Positions 32,301-44,300 of a stretch of DNA of 64,000 nt are shown piece after piece (the first letter of the stretch is position 1; every line of letters begins with the position of its first letter). A program made the position numbers and the translations under genes. The stretch comes from Dromaius novaehollandiae (lineage: Eukaryota > Chordata > Aves > Casuariiformes > Dromaiidae): the NCBI RefSeq assembly GCF_036370855.1, contig NC_088103.1, positions 9,487,404 through 9,551,403 of the forward strand, read 5' to 3'. The notes beneath the pieces are model-generated. The model saw nothing but the letters and a program-made list of their open reading frames with translations. It made no database searches and was not told where the DNA came from.

Positions 32301-35300
32301 GCGAGCACTGACTGGATGAGGTTGTCCTTCACCAAGTACAGACTTTTGCTGGTGGGTTGCCACTGGACTCCAAAAATCTTTGATTAAAAAAAAAAAGAAA
32401 AGATCAACTCTTTCTCCTTTGATTTCCCTTTTCTCGCTTCCTGTCTCCCCCTTCATCTTCAACTGTAGGAAGGGAAAACGAGGAAGGACCCTCCTGGGAG
32501 ACGGCCGCCCTTGGTGAGGACCACGACGCGCAGGTGCTCTGGTGCCCGGCCTGACATGTGGAGGAAGACTGGTGACACCATGTGGATACTCTCTTCTATT
32601 ACATTTATTTCATCGTGTCACTGCGGCTCAGCTACAGCAGACAACAGGGGAAGCGGAGCCGGGAGGGTCTGCTGAAGGGAGGAGATGCTCCTGCTTTCTG
32701 AGGCTGCTGGCTAGAAGCCGTGCAAGCTGCAGGTGAGTTCCTCACAAAGCAGTACCCTCCTTTGGGTCCATTTGGCAGCACTAGCTATGCAGCTGCCCCG
32801 GCACGAGTGTCTCGCGTGGGAAGAGGTACCACCTGCAAAGAAAACCTGCCTTGTCCCAATGAGCATTTGCAAGGACTTTCTCCAAGCAAAAGAGACAGCT
32901 AAGCAAAAATAATCACCGATGAACTTATGCCAAAAATGCTTGGCTTTTTTGCTATGCTGCGCAGTGACCTTGGGGAAGCTCTCTGCTTTTTTCCGTCTTC
33001 CTCCTTCCGAAAGAAGTGACGCACACGCTGGACTTCACCCCTTGCCTCTGCTTCATCTCTCAGCCCTGGTGTGCAGAGGGCTGATAGCTGCAGGGGATGT
33101 TATCGGAGCACCTGGGGCTGCATCTGGGAGTGCTGGGGGGGAGCTGGCTGGCAGCAGGCTTGGAGACCCCTTAGGGACTGGGGCAGAAGGCTGCTTCCAG
33201 CTATAAGTGGGTCACTCGGGCCAGGGACTCAAAGACCACCCATAGTAAGATTTGAGGAAGACCCCAGTATACTCGACAGTCACCAGCTGAGTCCTACCAC
33301 CACCACGAGAGCAATGGACTTGCCTTGTTTACGGAGGAAAACCCAAATTTCGGCTTCGTGCAGCTAAGGAGATCTTTTGTCTTTATGGCTGAGTCGTTGG
33401 AAACGGCATACGTGACTTGACAGCTCCCAGAAACATCCTCCTGAAACAAAATTAAGTGTAAGAAATCACGGCGAATGGTGAGCGGCTGTCATTACAGCTT
33501 GTGAGAGCCTGAAGAAAATGATCTGTGTAGAGAGCAGACGCAGTAAAAGACAAACCCAGTAAATACAAAAATCATCGAGAAGCTAGGAACGGGGCTGTAT
33601 TTTGCAAATCTGGTCCTGAGGCTGTGAAGTTTGAAGTCTGTGTCCAATTATCTGCTCATAGCTGCTAGTATGGCTACGGCATCAGATTGCATATGTAAAT
33701 CAAGTAACTGCCCCAATGGGGCGTTTAATATCCCAAAATCCAGTTGGGAAGGATGTTAGCCTCATTGCCTTTTCAGGCTAAACCAGCGGCAGCACCTTTG
33801 TGCCTGGACTCCTGAGCCTACAGTTTTGAGGTTATTTGGTTTGGTTCAAAATTCACTTCTGAATAGTTCAACTCCGAAGAGAGGGATTTCCCTGCCGTTT
33901 GCTGACTGCTGGATGGGCTGTGTGAAGTGACTCCCACTGAGCAAAATGCCTTGTAGATATTTTTTTTTTCCTCTGCTCTTCCTTTTGCCCAGGGGATAAT
34001 GATTTTCTAAGAGGGCCTGTTCCTGAAAATCATCTATCTATCTATTTATATATATATATTTTTAGTTTGTTCTCACAAGCCCTTTTTGGCAGGAGCAGTG
34101 AGGGTGTTTGCACAGCACCTCCTGCCCTGGAGTGTCCTTTCCAACAGTCATCTTCATTCACACCCCAGGGGCAACCAGAGCAGCAAACCCAGGTACGTTA
34201 ATCCTGAATTTTGCCTCTTCTGCTGAAAATCTTGGGCTAGCTCTGCTTCAGGGCTGGCTTTACTGCTGCAGCGTGGTTTCCAGGCCCGGCTTTCCTGCAG
34301 GATTTGTCCTCCGAACTAACCCCAGCTCAGCACCTACCTCCACTGCTGTGCCAGGATGGGGCTGGACCTGGAGCAGACTGATGAGGCCTCGTTTCAGATT
34401 TGAGATCAGGGGACTTTCTGCTTCATTTCCGTAGAAGGCTTTGACCTAGAAGGATAAAACTGGTGTCTGGCTGTGTGGCAGCAGGCTCTCTCTGTTGCCT
34501 TCTCTGCTGGAAGGTGTCTTCCCCTGCAGCCTAAGCGGTACCGGAAACCCTGCAGACACCTGGAGATTTTGCAAGAAAGGTTATATCCCTAAATAGCGCA
34601 GGCTTGACTTTGTGGATTTGTGCCTGCAGATCTTCTATCTGTTTTTAAGCAAAGCTTTCCAATTTTCCCAAACTTTAGGAGAGAGGAAGGTCAGAAAGGA
34701 GGTCCCATCCTAAGATTAAGGCCTAGGCACTGCTAAAAGAGGGGTGCTGGAGCTTCTCCTGAGTCTGCAGCACTGACGCAGTTTGGAGCATCTGGGTCAT
34801 GCTGGGCTCTGGGAGACCGTACGTTCTTGTGTTTGTGACTCTGGTCAGTTCGCGGGGAGCACGGGTGGGCGCAGGAGTTTCCAGCTCACCTTCCCGCTGT
34901 TCCAGGAGATGAAAACCGGCTGCTGGAGCTCTGCTTGGGTCTCCTCGCTCAGTGCAATCTCCGCGGATGGGTCTCCAGCGCTGTCCTGACTCCTCTTCTG
35001 CTCTGGTGCATGTTGGGCTTTTAGGTCTCGGATCTACGATGGAGGAAGAGAGAAGAAAGCAACGACAGGACGCGTGCTGCCAGGTTCCCCATAGCTGCTG
35101 TGCATCTAACCTGCAGGTAATGCCCTTTGTCACAGAGCTCATTTTTCATATTGCTTGGGTTCAAAATGGAAGGGGGTAAGGGAATAAAACCCCACTACTT
35201 ATATGAGGCCTATTGAGCTGCAGTGGATTTACCATTCATTATTAAAAAAAAAAAAAAAAAAAAAAAAGGTCTGATATGAGAAGCACTAATAACCCTTTGG

Positions 35301-36794
35301 CAACCTCCCGTACCTGCACCTGGAGAAGCTCTTCCCCTGCTTGATCCCTCCAGAGTCGGTGCACCTGAACCAAAGCTTCAGCCTTCAGCCAGCTTCCCTG
35401 CAGGGACAGCCTGGACACATAATCTAGCTGGACGTCCAGGGAATAGCGGTACTGATACAGGATCCCGGGCTGGAATGAAAGCGGCTGCAGATTCCCTAGG
35501 GAAAGAGGCAAACATCGAAGTCCTGGCATGCATCGGTGGTTCTTGGTCCCTCTGCTTCCTGAAATACTTGCAGACTGCACTGCTTTGCCTTCTGAAAGTG
35601 TCATTTTTCACCAAGCGCTAGGTAGGACTGACATGGAAGAATATGAGAAGGTTATCCTGCAAAAATATTTGTGCCTGCAGTTTGGTTTTGGTTTTACTCA
35701 GGTTACAGTAGACAAATACTTCTTTCAGACAACACCCACTTCTGTAATAAAGGCAGGTTAGCGGATATTTGGGCATTTGCAGGGTGGCAGTTGATTCCTG
35801 GCCAGGTTTCCAGGCCTGCCTTAGAAAGGATGCGCAGGGTGGGTGCCCTGCTCAGGGACTTTGGGACTTTTTGAAGGTCCCCGTGAAATACATTTCAGTC
35901 CTGAAGCGGAGTCCCCTGAACATGCCCACACATGGGTGAGTTGTTCTGAAGGGTCTTTCAGCGCTCTGCATTAATAGAGACAACACTAGTGTGTTTAGCT
36001 GAGAGAGGAGCCATGTCCTATTCTTCATGTCGCACCTTTTCCCTCTTTTTCCCCCCCATTTGAAGAGTAGCTGTGTCAGAACTGCTCACCCTTAATTATA
36101 TCACTGGCCTTGTGATATGGTTAAGTGAAGTCACTGGGGCAGCGTTAGATCAAAACTCCTCTTTGCTTTACTCTTATTTGCCTTGAATTATTTGCAGTCA
36201 TTTCCTTGTTCATATGCAAACAGAACTGGGGGAGCTGGCCAATTTCTAGGGTCACTTGAAATGCTCCTCCCAATCCGATGCTCTACCTGGGCTTCCGAAA
36301 CGGTTTAGAGTGTGGCTACTTTTAGTATAACTTTCAAACTAGGCTTTAAAATCCCTCTGGAAAATTATCGCTTTCTCCAGGAAGGGAAAAAGATCTGCAT
36401 TTGATGCAGTCAGGAGAAGTGAAAGTCCAGCTCACCCCCTTGGGTTTCCCTCTGCGAATTAGGATTGTTCCCACACTTCTGCGCCGCGCGCGGTCTGCAA
36501 AGCCCCAGCTTTGCTCACCCCCGGAGAGCACTTCTCGGGGTCCCGAAAATGCGACCACCCCGACCCGTCCCCGAGCCCGGGAGCAGGGCAGCCTCCGCGC
36601 TAGGTCTTGGTGGCCGGAAGGCAGAGCGGTGGCCCTGCACTTCCCTCGCGGAGGTGGCCCCAGGGCTGCGTGCGCGGGGGACGAGCAGCCCGGGCCGCTG
36701 CGGGAACCAGGGTGCAAAGCCTCTTACCTTGCGCTGTGCTCCCCCAGGACAGGCAAAGCAGGCAAATGCATCCCGAAACCACCTGCGGGTTCAT
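24710..36794 (-). CDS. MTTP-like large lipid-transfer protein (MTTP paralogue), about 854 aa
   Basis: MTTP with protein disulfide isomerase (PDI) loads lipid onto apoB in the ER. Exons 5' to 3': 36728-36794, 35314-35495, 34890-35033, 34338-34445, 33324-33440, 32238-32377, 31467-31620, 30607-30764, 29634-29799, 29222-29329, 28872-29084, 28523-28737, 27488-27585, 26236-26357, 25875-26093, 25394-25518, 24912-25082, 24710-24767. Phases join without an internal stop. Exon count (18) and boundaries follow human MTTP (894 aa). It is probably a paralogue, since MTTP itself lies on human 4q and this locus is beside ADAMTS14. The start has a good Kozak context (CCACCATGA) and a signal peptide. The last exon is uncertain. 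Intron 5 has a GC donor. Confidence 0.92.
25588..25645 (-). repeat. Possible degraded CR1 3' end in an MTTP-like intron
   Basis: The + strand reads GACTGTCTAGTCTAATCCCC then CTGGC. This resembles the reverse complement of the CR1 3' UTR (...CATCTAGTCCAACCCCCCTGC...). The match is short and diverged. Confidence 0.35.
27488..30764 (-). CDS. MTTP-like exons 8-13: alpha-helical domain
   Basis: Helical repeats show the best conservation: HGAKKKDILQLLRKAP, AALSSFLDF, VIGSLVSKLCRQKLC (the human Cys440/Cys445 pair), ALRNALLPESIPTLLRY and RRIFHEKRKSYEKTCRLAA. Exon 9 starts in the second half of a Val codon (GT|C), which fixes the exon 8 donor at GTAAGA rather than at the overlapping GTGTAA. In MTTP this domain is the main PDI contact surface. 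Confidence 0.92.
28476..28495 (+). repeat. Poly-G run (20 G)
   Basis: Twenty consecutive G on the + strand, C on the transcribed RNA. The run lies in the intron just downstream of MTTP-like exon 12, starting 28 nt past its last base. The true length may differ, because homopolymers of this size are error-prone in sequencing. Confidence 0.9.
31467..36794 (-). CDS. MTTP-like exons 1-7: signal peptide and N-terminal beta-barrel
   Basis: MNPQVVSGCICLLCLSWGS is a hydrophobic signal peptide. The vitellogenin-type N-sheet follows: GILYQYRYSLDVQLDYVSRL, then VKAFYGNEAESPLISNLKRG, the counterpart of the human VKEFYSYQNE...ENIKRG segment. A cysteine pair 20 positions apart in exon 5 (GSCQVTY...LLSC) matches the human Cys174-Cys194 disulfide. 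Exon 7 ends VCTHCPS, matching HCKGCPS. In MTTP this barrel contacts apoB. Confidence 0.9.
33319..33323 (-). promoter_or_regulatory. GC-AG splice donor, MTTP-like intron 5
   Basis: Exon 5 ends GTAAACAAG and the intron starts GCAAGTCC, the ideal AG|GCAAGT context. The homologous human boundary falls at the same residue (PNQ|VLG; here VNK|IFG). A nearby GTAAAC 9 nt upstream could act as a GT donor in the same phase and would drop three residues (VNK). Confidence 0.75.
35244..35267 (+). repeat. Poly-A run (24 A)
   Basis: A pure A-run of 24 lies in the intron downstream of MTTP-like exon 2. No retrogene body or SINE is recognisable beside it, so I record it only as a homopolymer. Confidence 0.85.
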
Positions 36795-36854
36795 GGTGGG
36801 GGCTGAGAGGCCAGCGGAGAGCGGGAACCGGGGAAGGAAGTGGGTGGGAGAGAG

Positions 36855-36962
36855 ATTATACGACAAAAACGGGCAAGATGTGCGGCGTCAGGTGACTGCG
36901 CCCGATCTTCTTCCTATGCCTGTGTTAACACACCCACAGAAAAGCAAATAATCCTTTGCACC
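36855..36962 (-). promoter_or_regulatory. Possible proximal promoter of the MTTP-like gene
   Basis: Upstream of the ATG the minus strand has TATAAT (36,855-36,860), 61 bp from the ATG. Further up are GTTAAC (36,924-36,929), an HNF1 half-site-like palindrome, and GGTGCAAAGGATT (36,950-36,962), a loose DR1/HNF4-like match. True MTTP promoters use HNF1 and HNF4/DR1 sites. These are short motif matches only. Confidence 0.25.
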
Positions 36963-38138
36963 GGCCCGCAGCAGCCCCAGCAGAAGGGGTTGGGAATCGG
37001 CTGATTTATGCCAAAGACGGGCGAGGGGGAAAGTTGCAAAAAAGAGCTGCCAGAAGCATTTCTGGGTGGAGAAAAGGCAGCAGCGGGGCCTGCTGAATTT
37101 CCTTGGGGTGGGAGGGGATCGCTCAGAAAGTGGCTCTGTCCCTTAGCAAACCGTCTGGTCCCAGCTGCCCGCCCCCTCCGCCAAGGGAAAGTGAAAGAAG
37201 TGGTTGCCTTTAAAAGAAATGGCCCAGAAGGCGATGAAAGGAAGGGCAGCAGCCTTCCCTCCTCTTTCGAGCTGGAGACGGAGGTTTCCAGCCCAGAGGC
37301 TCAAGTTACTTAAAGGGGCAGGCTGGGGGGGGGGAAGGGGGGAGCGCCTGCAAGTGGGTGGGCTGCGGACACGTTCCCACGCGCCCGCGGAGGGAGCCAA
37401 GGCGGGAGTCAGCCTCCATCCCAGCGCCGCGGCAAAACCCGGCTCCCTGCGGAAATACCGTGGGAAAGGGTGGCTAAAGGGTTCGGAGGCTGGGGCTGCA
37501 CCCTTTGCACTCCGCGCAGCCTGCTGACCCCGGGGCCCACCAGCCTTGGGGGCTTTTTTTTTTGGGCATGAGCTTTCTGAATGCTGATTGCTGGGTTTAA
37601 TCCAGTCCGAAAGGTCCTATGGGCCGTGGCTGCAAGGGAGCAGAGCCCCTTCGGGCTGGGTGACGGAGGGGCTGGGGTCCCGTGGAGTCCAGGCTGGCTG
37701 CAGGTAGAGGCACGCTTCACCTGCTCCTCGCGTCCTGACCCGTGGGCAAGCGGCCTCCGAAGCTGCGGGAAGGCTCCGCGCAGGCAGGGCCTGTCCTTGG
37801 AGACGCCGGGAGCTAAAGCATGTGGCTGCCAGCGCCAAGCCCTCGGCACGGAGGAAAAGGCAGCTGTGGTTATGCCTGCAGGTACCGGCGCCGGGCTGCG
37901 CGGAGCGTAGTGATCGGCTCGCCGCTTCCCAGAGCCTTGCATTTCATTTGAGCAGCTCGGTATAGGTGGAAATTCGTGTGAAGCAGAGGAAGCTGGGATG
38001 GGGGAAGGCTTCAGGGCCAGGATTTGGGGGAAAAAAAGCTTTGGCTTGCTTTATTTACTGCCCTTTATACAAGATGGGTTCTGACTAGCCAGGCCAAAAC
38101 CCAGCGACTAGCCTGAGGGCGTGATTTCCAACAGGATT
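36963..38138. other. Intergenic region between the MTTP-like gene and TBATA
   Basis: About 1.2 kb separates the 5' end of the MTTP-like gene from the 3' end of TBATA; both are on the minus strand. The region is GC-rich near 37.1-37.9 kb with a G-run at about 37,325-37,342. Open frames up to 177 codons there show no similarity that I recognise. Confidence 0.5.
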
Positions 38139-38144
38139 TTTATT
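38139..38144 (-). terminator. TBATA: Poly(A) signal AATAAA, TBATA
   Basis: On the minus strand AATAAA lies 225 bp past the TBATA stop codon. A second hexamer at 38,050-38,055 is an alternative. Confidence 0.5.
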
Positions 38145-38368
38145 CAGAGATCAGCTAGAGTTGCATTGAAAAGATTTAATGGGTCAGTAACTAAACTGCC
38201 GTTAACTTTGGAGCATCCCAGCGTAGGAAGTAAAAGCAAGGAGAGGATCTAGGCGATGCTGAGACTGCACGACTTGTTGCATGAACTCTTTGTACTACGT
38301 AGGGAATGAAGCATTTCAGGTGTAGCGGGTAACGTGACAGCAGTTCCTCGCACAGGGCTGTGGCACCG

Positions 38369-41300
38369 TTAGTTGGTGGGGTCGGGCTGCCTTGGCTTCT
38401 CCTCCCGGGACGAATGGACCTGGAGGACTTCTGCTGTGCCAGTGCGCGCTGAGAAAGAAAAACGCATCTGAGATGGATTAAAGTCCTGCTGAACACCGAG
38501 AAATTTAGCTCTTTGGCTAGGGTGGGGAAAAAATGAAGTATTTAGAAGAGCAAAGTGGCTGAGGCGTCTAAGGGCCTAAGTCCCATCTGAAAATGAGGCT
38601 CCAGAGTGCTTGCGGGCAGAATTTTCCCAGCAATCCTAAGAAAGGGAATTTATCCACTGTCCCACACCCAAATCCCGGCGGGAGGAAACCTGCTCCCCTG
38701 GCCTGGACTACCGCTCGCTCCCGGTGATGGGCTGGTGAGCCCCTACGTGCTGCCTCTGAAATCGACACGGAGGAAATCTTGCTGGCATTTCTTTACCTAC
38801 TCTGTTACAATCTCACGCTCATAATAAGATGGCAATGGTCTGGAAAAGTGGTCACGTAGCTGGAGAGTCATCAGGGAGGGGATTTATCGCTAGGTTCCTA
38901 AGTGAGGTCTCTAGCCTAAACCAGCCATCCAGGATCCTTCTAAAGCCAGGGGAGAAGAGAGAGGTGTCTTTGGAGGATGCCGTGTGCCGCATAGCCTGGG
39001 CACTGCCTTACAGTGACATTAATCTCCCTCTGATGGTATTTATTTAACTCCATCAATTATGTAGGAAATTTAATACCTAGCTCGGGCTTTGATGTGTGCT
39101 TAGGAATGAATCACCCTCTCCGAGTGACGCGCGGCTTTGTCGGTCGCTGGAAGGAGGCGTCCCTGCCGGAGCGCCTGCTGGGGCCCCGGGGTCCGGGTTT
39201 GCAAGGACGCCGCAAGCCTGGGGTGCAAAGTGCGTGGGTGGCAAAGGCAGTGCGTTTTAATGCCTATCCGTACCTGCTTTCTCCTCCTGTGGAACTGGTT
39301 CTTGCTTCTGTCCCTGGGAGCATCTGTGAGAGAGCGGAAGAAATCAGATGCTTTATCTCCCTGGTGCGGGTCACAGGTATGCAGGACAGGCGGCTGAGCC
39401 TGTTGCTCAGTGTTATGCTTGCTTGCGGTGTTTGTCCTCTCCGTGGTGACTATACAATGCTGTGGCTGTGGGTCTAGCCAAAGATACCGCTGCCCAGCAT
39501 CGCTACGTGGTTTACCCCTATCCTGTGCTTCCATCCCACGTGCTAACAAAGTCACAGGCCTGCCAAAAACGTTCGTGAGCTTCGACTCCGCTCCTCAGTA
39601 GAACCAAGGGGTGGGGGAATGAGGTGTTCGCGCAAGGTTAACCTGGTTAGGAGCCCCTGGTGTTTCTTTTCCCACGCGCGGGTCCGTCCTGCGTGCGCAC
39701 AGGAGCCCCGAAGGGTCGGTCCCCCCCCCGTCCTCCTGCAGAAATGCCCTGCGGTACCTGCCTGGCTGGTTCCTCCCGCCGCGCCGGTCCCTGGAGGAGA
39801 GGCCCGCGGTGGCCTGGGACGCCTGGGACCTGGCGCTGTCCCCCGTGCCTGTGCCCAGGGCCTGCGGCTGCAGCTGGAGGGTGGCACTTGCAGCCTGCAG
39901 CAGCCCCAGGACAACATCCTTTTCTGTAAGAAGAAGAGGGCAAAGAGGCAGCTGTGGCACTAGGAGCTTTGGTATTGGTGGTGTAAGCTGGCCCTCCTTC
40001 CCCCCGCTTTCTGGATCTTCACTTTTGATTTCCACCCACTTTGGAATTAACCAACTTTTATAAAATCTCTGATTTGCTAAACTTTCTCCCCAAAGCCTTT
40101 ATCTTTACCTCCTGTTTTCCTTCCTTCCAGCTTTGCCCTCCCTGCTCCAAAAATCTCTGCTTTCATGCCCACCATCTGTACTGTGCAGGGCAGGGTGAGA
40201 AATCGCACAGCCTCTGGGGATGTCACGCTCTCGGAAAGATGGCTTATGCAATATTGCAAATCTATAGACAGATTTGTTGTCCTATAAATAGTGCTGCTAA
40301 AAGCCTGGGTGCTCCTGCAGCCCCTCACCGTATCACCCAAGAGAAGCATGTTCTCCCACCTCCAGCCTGGCACATGCTGCCAGTGCAAATCCTCTTCTAA
40401 CAAACTAAATCCATGCAGTGTGGTCATGGACACCTACCTCCCCATCATCATACTTTCTTAGCTGAATGCCTTGCTGATGTCTGGAGGTTTATCTGCAACT
40501 AGCACCTAAAACTTAGAGCCAAAGTGGCTGTGCCAAATATTGGGCAGCTGAAGCCATAATAACTGGGTAAACAAATAACCCGGATAGCTGAAGCACTGAG
40601 CACTGATCATCTCCTTGGGGTGAATGGCTTCTTTAGAGCAGTAGAAATTTTGTAGCTGAAAATGCTGACCAATGTCTTTTAAAAGTGAACAGCCTTTTTG
40701 ATTTAAGGCTGGATTCCCTTGGAAAGTATCAGAAAAACCAAAAAACTAATCAGCAGCAGAACGGGCAGAGTGAAGACAGCCCTCCTGGAGACCAGAGAGA
40801 GACAATGTCCCAAAAGCTCTTTACACTCTAGGTCTGTCCAAGTGTTCGAGAGGGCCCAGGACCATAACGATCTGAATCCCGGGCAAGGGGCAGTCGTTAC
40901 AAACACAGTGATTAGAAAAACCCAAGCAGTTCCTCGTGACCCCATTTCTCCTCCCCAGGGATGTGCGCGGCAGGGAGCTTTGGGCTCCGTGAGATAAGAA
41001 ACGCTGAATTCACTCACGGCAGGCCCGGCCGAAGTAGCGAGGCTGGCAGGCTTTAAGGACAGGAGTGGGATCCTGAGCCCCAGTCCCCAACCCTCATATT
41101 CCTGGCTGTCCTCACCCCTCTGCCCGGCTGTGAGCAGCCGCTGCTGAGCCGCCGTCGAGGAGTGTGCCTGCAGGATCTGCCCCGGCGGCTCCAGCACCTG
41201 TTGGCGGAAGAGCGTGGGAGAGACGGTCAGCGTAGTCGGGTCATCGTGCCCCGGGTTGTCTGGAACACGCGACGGGTCAGCACGGTACGCGCGGGGACCT

Positions 41301-44300
41301 TGGTCACCTAGCTAGGACACCAGGAGGGACTTTGGCAGAGCTGCAAGTAGGGCGGAGGACATGGAGATTGCTGCACGAAAGCCCCTCAACTGCAAGTCTG
41401 AACACACGGTCTCGGCTGGCCGGAGGCAGGACCAGCCACCCGTCCCGGCTGGGCGCAGGCTCCTCGGGCTCTGCGTGCCTCCCCATCCAGGGGCACCTGC
41501 ACGTGGCAGGGGGCACTTGCAGGGGCAGATTCTTGCCAGAAATGTCCAATGGAAACAGCAGTGCATTAGCCGTGCGAATGCCAGCAGCAGAAGAAAGCCA
41601 GGGTCTCTCGGCTTGGAGGCAGGACGGGGCTACGCGCTTGGGTTTGAACTGCGGAGGCTGCTGCATGGTCTCCTGGCTTTCCCAGTACAGGTCTCAGCTA
41701 GCTGGGAAATTTCCAGCTCCGTTTCTAGTGTCTGATCACGCTGGGGCAGACTGGAGGGGGAAAGGAAAGAGTCTCTAAGGGCTCTGTTCCTCCCCCCTTT
41801 CGTGCACATGACGATCCTTGGTTACACACCCACTCCAGCCTCCCGTTATTCGGGAGTTTTTAGGAAAGGCCTGGAAGCAAGTGCAAAATAACTGCTGACA
41901 AAATATGCAGCCATCCCAAAGGAGGAAATAAGAGGTAATGAAGAGGACATAACAGGCCCCCAGGGGCAAATCACAGAGGCACGAGCGAAGGATGCTGGCT
42001 GCCCCTACGGAGCAGGAGAAGGCACGAGTTACTCTCCTGAGAGACCTTTTGGCTGCCATGAGGAGCCTCTCGAGGGGCTGCTTGCTTCTGCTAGCTAGGA
42101 CAGCCCGTAGCAGGTCCCACTGCAGCCGGCTGGGCTTTGAGCCAGGGAAGACCTCAGGTGGTTGCCACTCGTCCGGTCCTGCCCGCACGTGGGTGCTCCT
42201 GAGCATCCCCTGGGCACTGCCCTGGCCGAGAGCCAAAGCCGGGCACGTCCTAACTGGGAACAGAGCACGCAGTTGAACAGCGAGGCTGATTCACTGCGGA
42301 ACACATTGCCGAGGGAATCAGCAATGCTCCATCTCCTGGTAACCTCCTTCCCAGAAGGAATGCGTTTTGGGAAGATGGCTCTTCTGCAATGCAAGAACAG
42401 CCAGGCATAATTCTATAGCCCCAACACGTCCGATGACGTGATATAATGACCCGTAGTGGCTTTAAATCTTAATCAGTGCCGCCTATCTTTTCTATTACGG
42501 ACCAGCAGATTGTGAAGGCAAGTCCTACTGTCTGTCTCTCTGCCCCATCTGCTCCAGCCCTCCTTGCCTGGCCGCTCCAGTCTCTTCTGCTTACCACGAG
42601 CTCTCGGTCCTGGCAGGAGAGGGCAGCTTGCTTCCCTTCGGTCCTGGCACTCCCGCGGTACAGCTGGCGCGATGAGCGGCGAGCGGTGGCACGAGAGGGA
42701 GGTGGGATGAGCTGTCCCATCTCTGCTGGGTACTGGGTCACCCGCTGGGCCTGCCAAAATGTAAAAGCACATGTGCTGGCTGAGGAGGAGCCAAAATGCA
42801 CCAGAACGGTGCCCTGCATCCCCTCTTCTGTGCCCAGCCGCTGCCTTTCCCTAGTGGTGCTCCTTGGGTTTGACCTGGAGCTGCTCATACGTCCTGGTCC
42901 ACCCTTGCTGCTGGGCCCTTCTCAGGTGCTGGGGCCGGGTGCTGAAGGGGGGACTGTGTCAGCTCCTCTCACCCGTGTGCTGAGGCAGGACTGGCCTCGC
43001 GATTCAAGAGGCGAAAAATGACTGTGTTAAACCAGTTCTCGGTTTGGCTCAGTCGCCTTCACTTTTGCTGCTGGAGGCATTGGCTTTGAATAGTGAAGCC
43101 TGCTTTCCAGCGCCGCGGGGAAGGGGCTCCCTGGGCTCCGGAGACTACGAGTCAGTACACGATGGAGGGATGCATGCTGCGTGGGCTCCAGGGTTTGGAC
43201 GGGAGAGTTCAAAGCTGGGGCTGGGAGCAGAATTCCTCCCCCTGCACCTTTCACCCTGAGCAAGGCGCTCTTCTAAGCTTCCCTCTTCTCAAGGAGATTC
43301 CCCACGTCCCTTCAAGTCCTAAAGGACACCCGAACATCAGGACTTAGAGGAGTGATGGAGCAGCCTCAGACTGAGCGTAGTTCTGGTTTTTCTCCTTGTT
43401 GCCCCCACCCTTCCCCTCCCTCCCATGTGCCCCCCGTACCTTTTCGTGACTTGCCACCTCCTCCTTTGCCGTTTCAGCAGGAGAGGCAGCGTCAACTCTG
43501 GCGGCGAGTTCCCTCGGTTCCTCCCTCCAGGCCTCCGACAACACACCTGAGAGAATTGGAGAGCTGTGAGGAATTCCCCCCGACTTGCACCGGTGACACC
43601 CCAAAGTCCTCAAAACCCCGAGCGAAGAGACGTCCTCTCATTTCTCCCATCCAGCAGCCTCGCGAGCAGAACCGGGACCTGTTTCAGCCCAGCGAGATGG
43701 ACCTGTCCATCCCGAACCCTGCTTCGTCGGGACAACGATTACCGGAGCCTGGGATGGGGAGCGCGCTCACCTGCGGTCAGCCACGGGATCGCCTTGCTGG
43801 GGGGATCCCCGATTGGCATCTGCCTGCCCGGCCCCCCCGGGATGGGGGTGGAAAGCCGGTCCTTAATCCGGGATTGAGGCGAGAGCGGGCTCAGCGCTGG
43901 CCAGCCGTCCTTCGCCGTGCATACGGGCACGCCGTTCAGGCCTGCGGAAAAGGGGAAAAACCAGCACGGCCAGCAGGAACCCACATAAATCTCAGTGTTT
44001 CTGCTATGTCCCGCCAGGGTAATAAATCCCCTAGCGCTTTGCAGCCAGCACGGGGCCCGCAGCACCCCCCCGGCTGCTCCCGGCCCCCGCGCCCCCCACC
44101 CGCGATGTGGGTCACCCGGTGCGGGTGGGGGTTGTGGGGCGAGCAGAAGGAGCGGTGGCCGAGGTTGCCGAAGCGGGAGCCGCTCCGGGAGGGGGGTCGC
44201 GCAGCCGCCGGGCCGAGGGGCCACGTGGTCCAGCGGTGGGTGATGCCTTTGCCTTCGCACGGCCGGCGACGGGGCTCCCGAGCCGCCCCGTCTCCCCCGC

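Noticed and set aside
35244-35267. Poly-A run as the tail of a processed retrogene
   Set aside because: No retrogene body, target duplication or SINE is seen next to it.
38520-39270. Another TBATA exon between 38.5 and 39.27 kb
   Set aside because: The exon ending at 39,274 joins in phase 1 to the exon starting at 38,448, giving KAARTGTAEVLQ with no gap in similarity, so none is needed.
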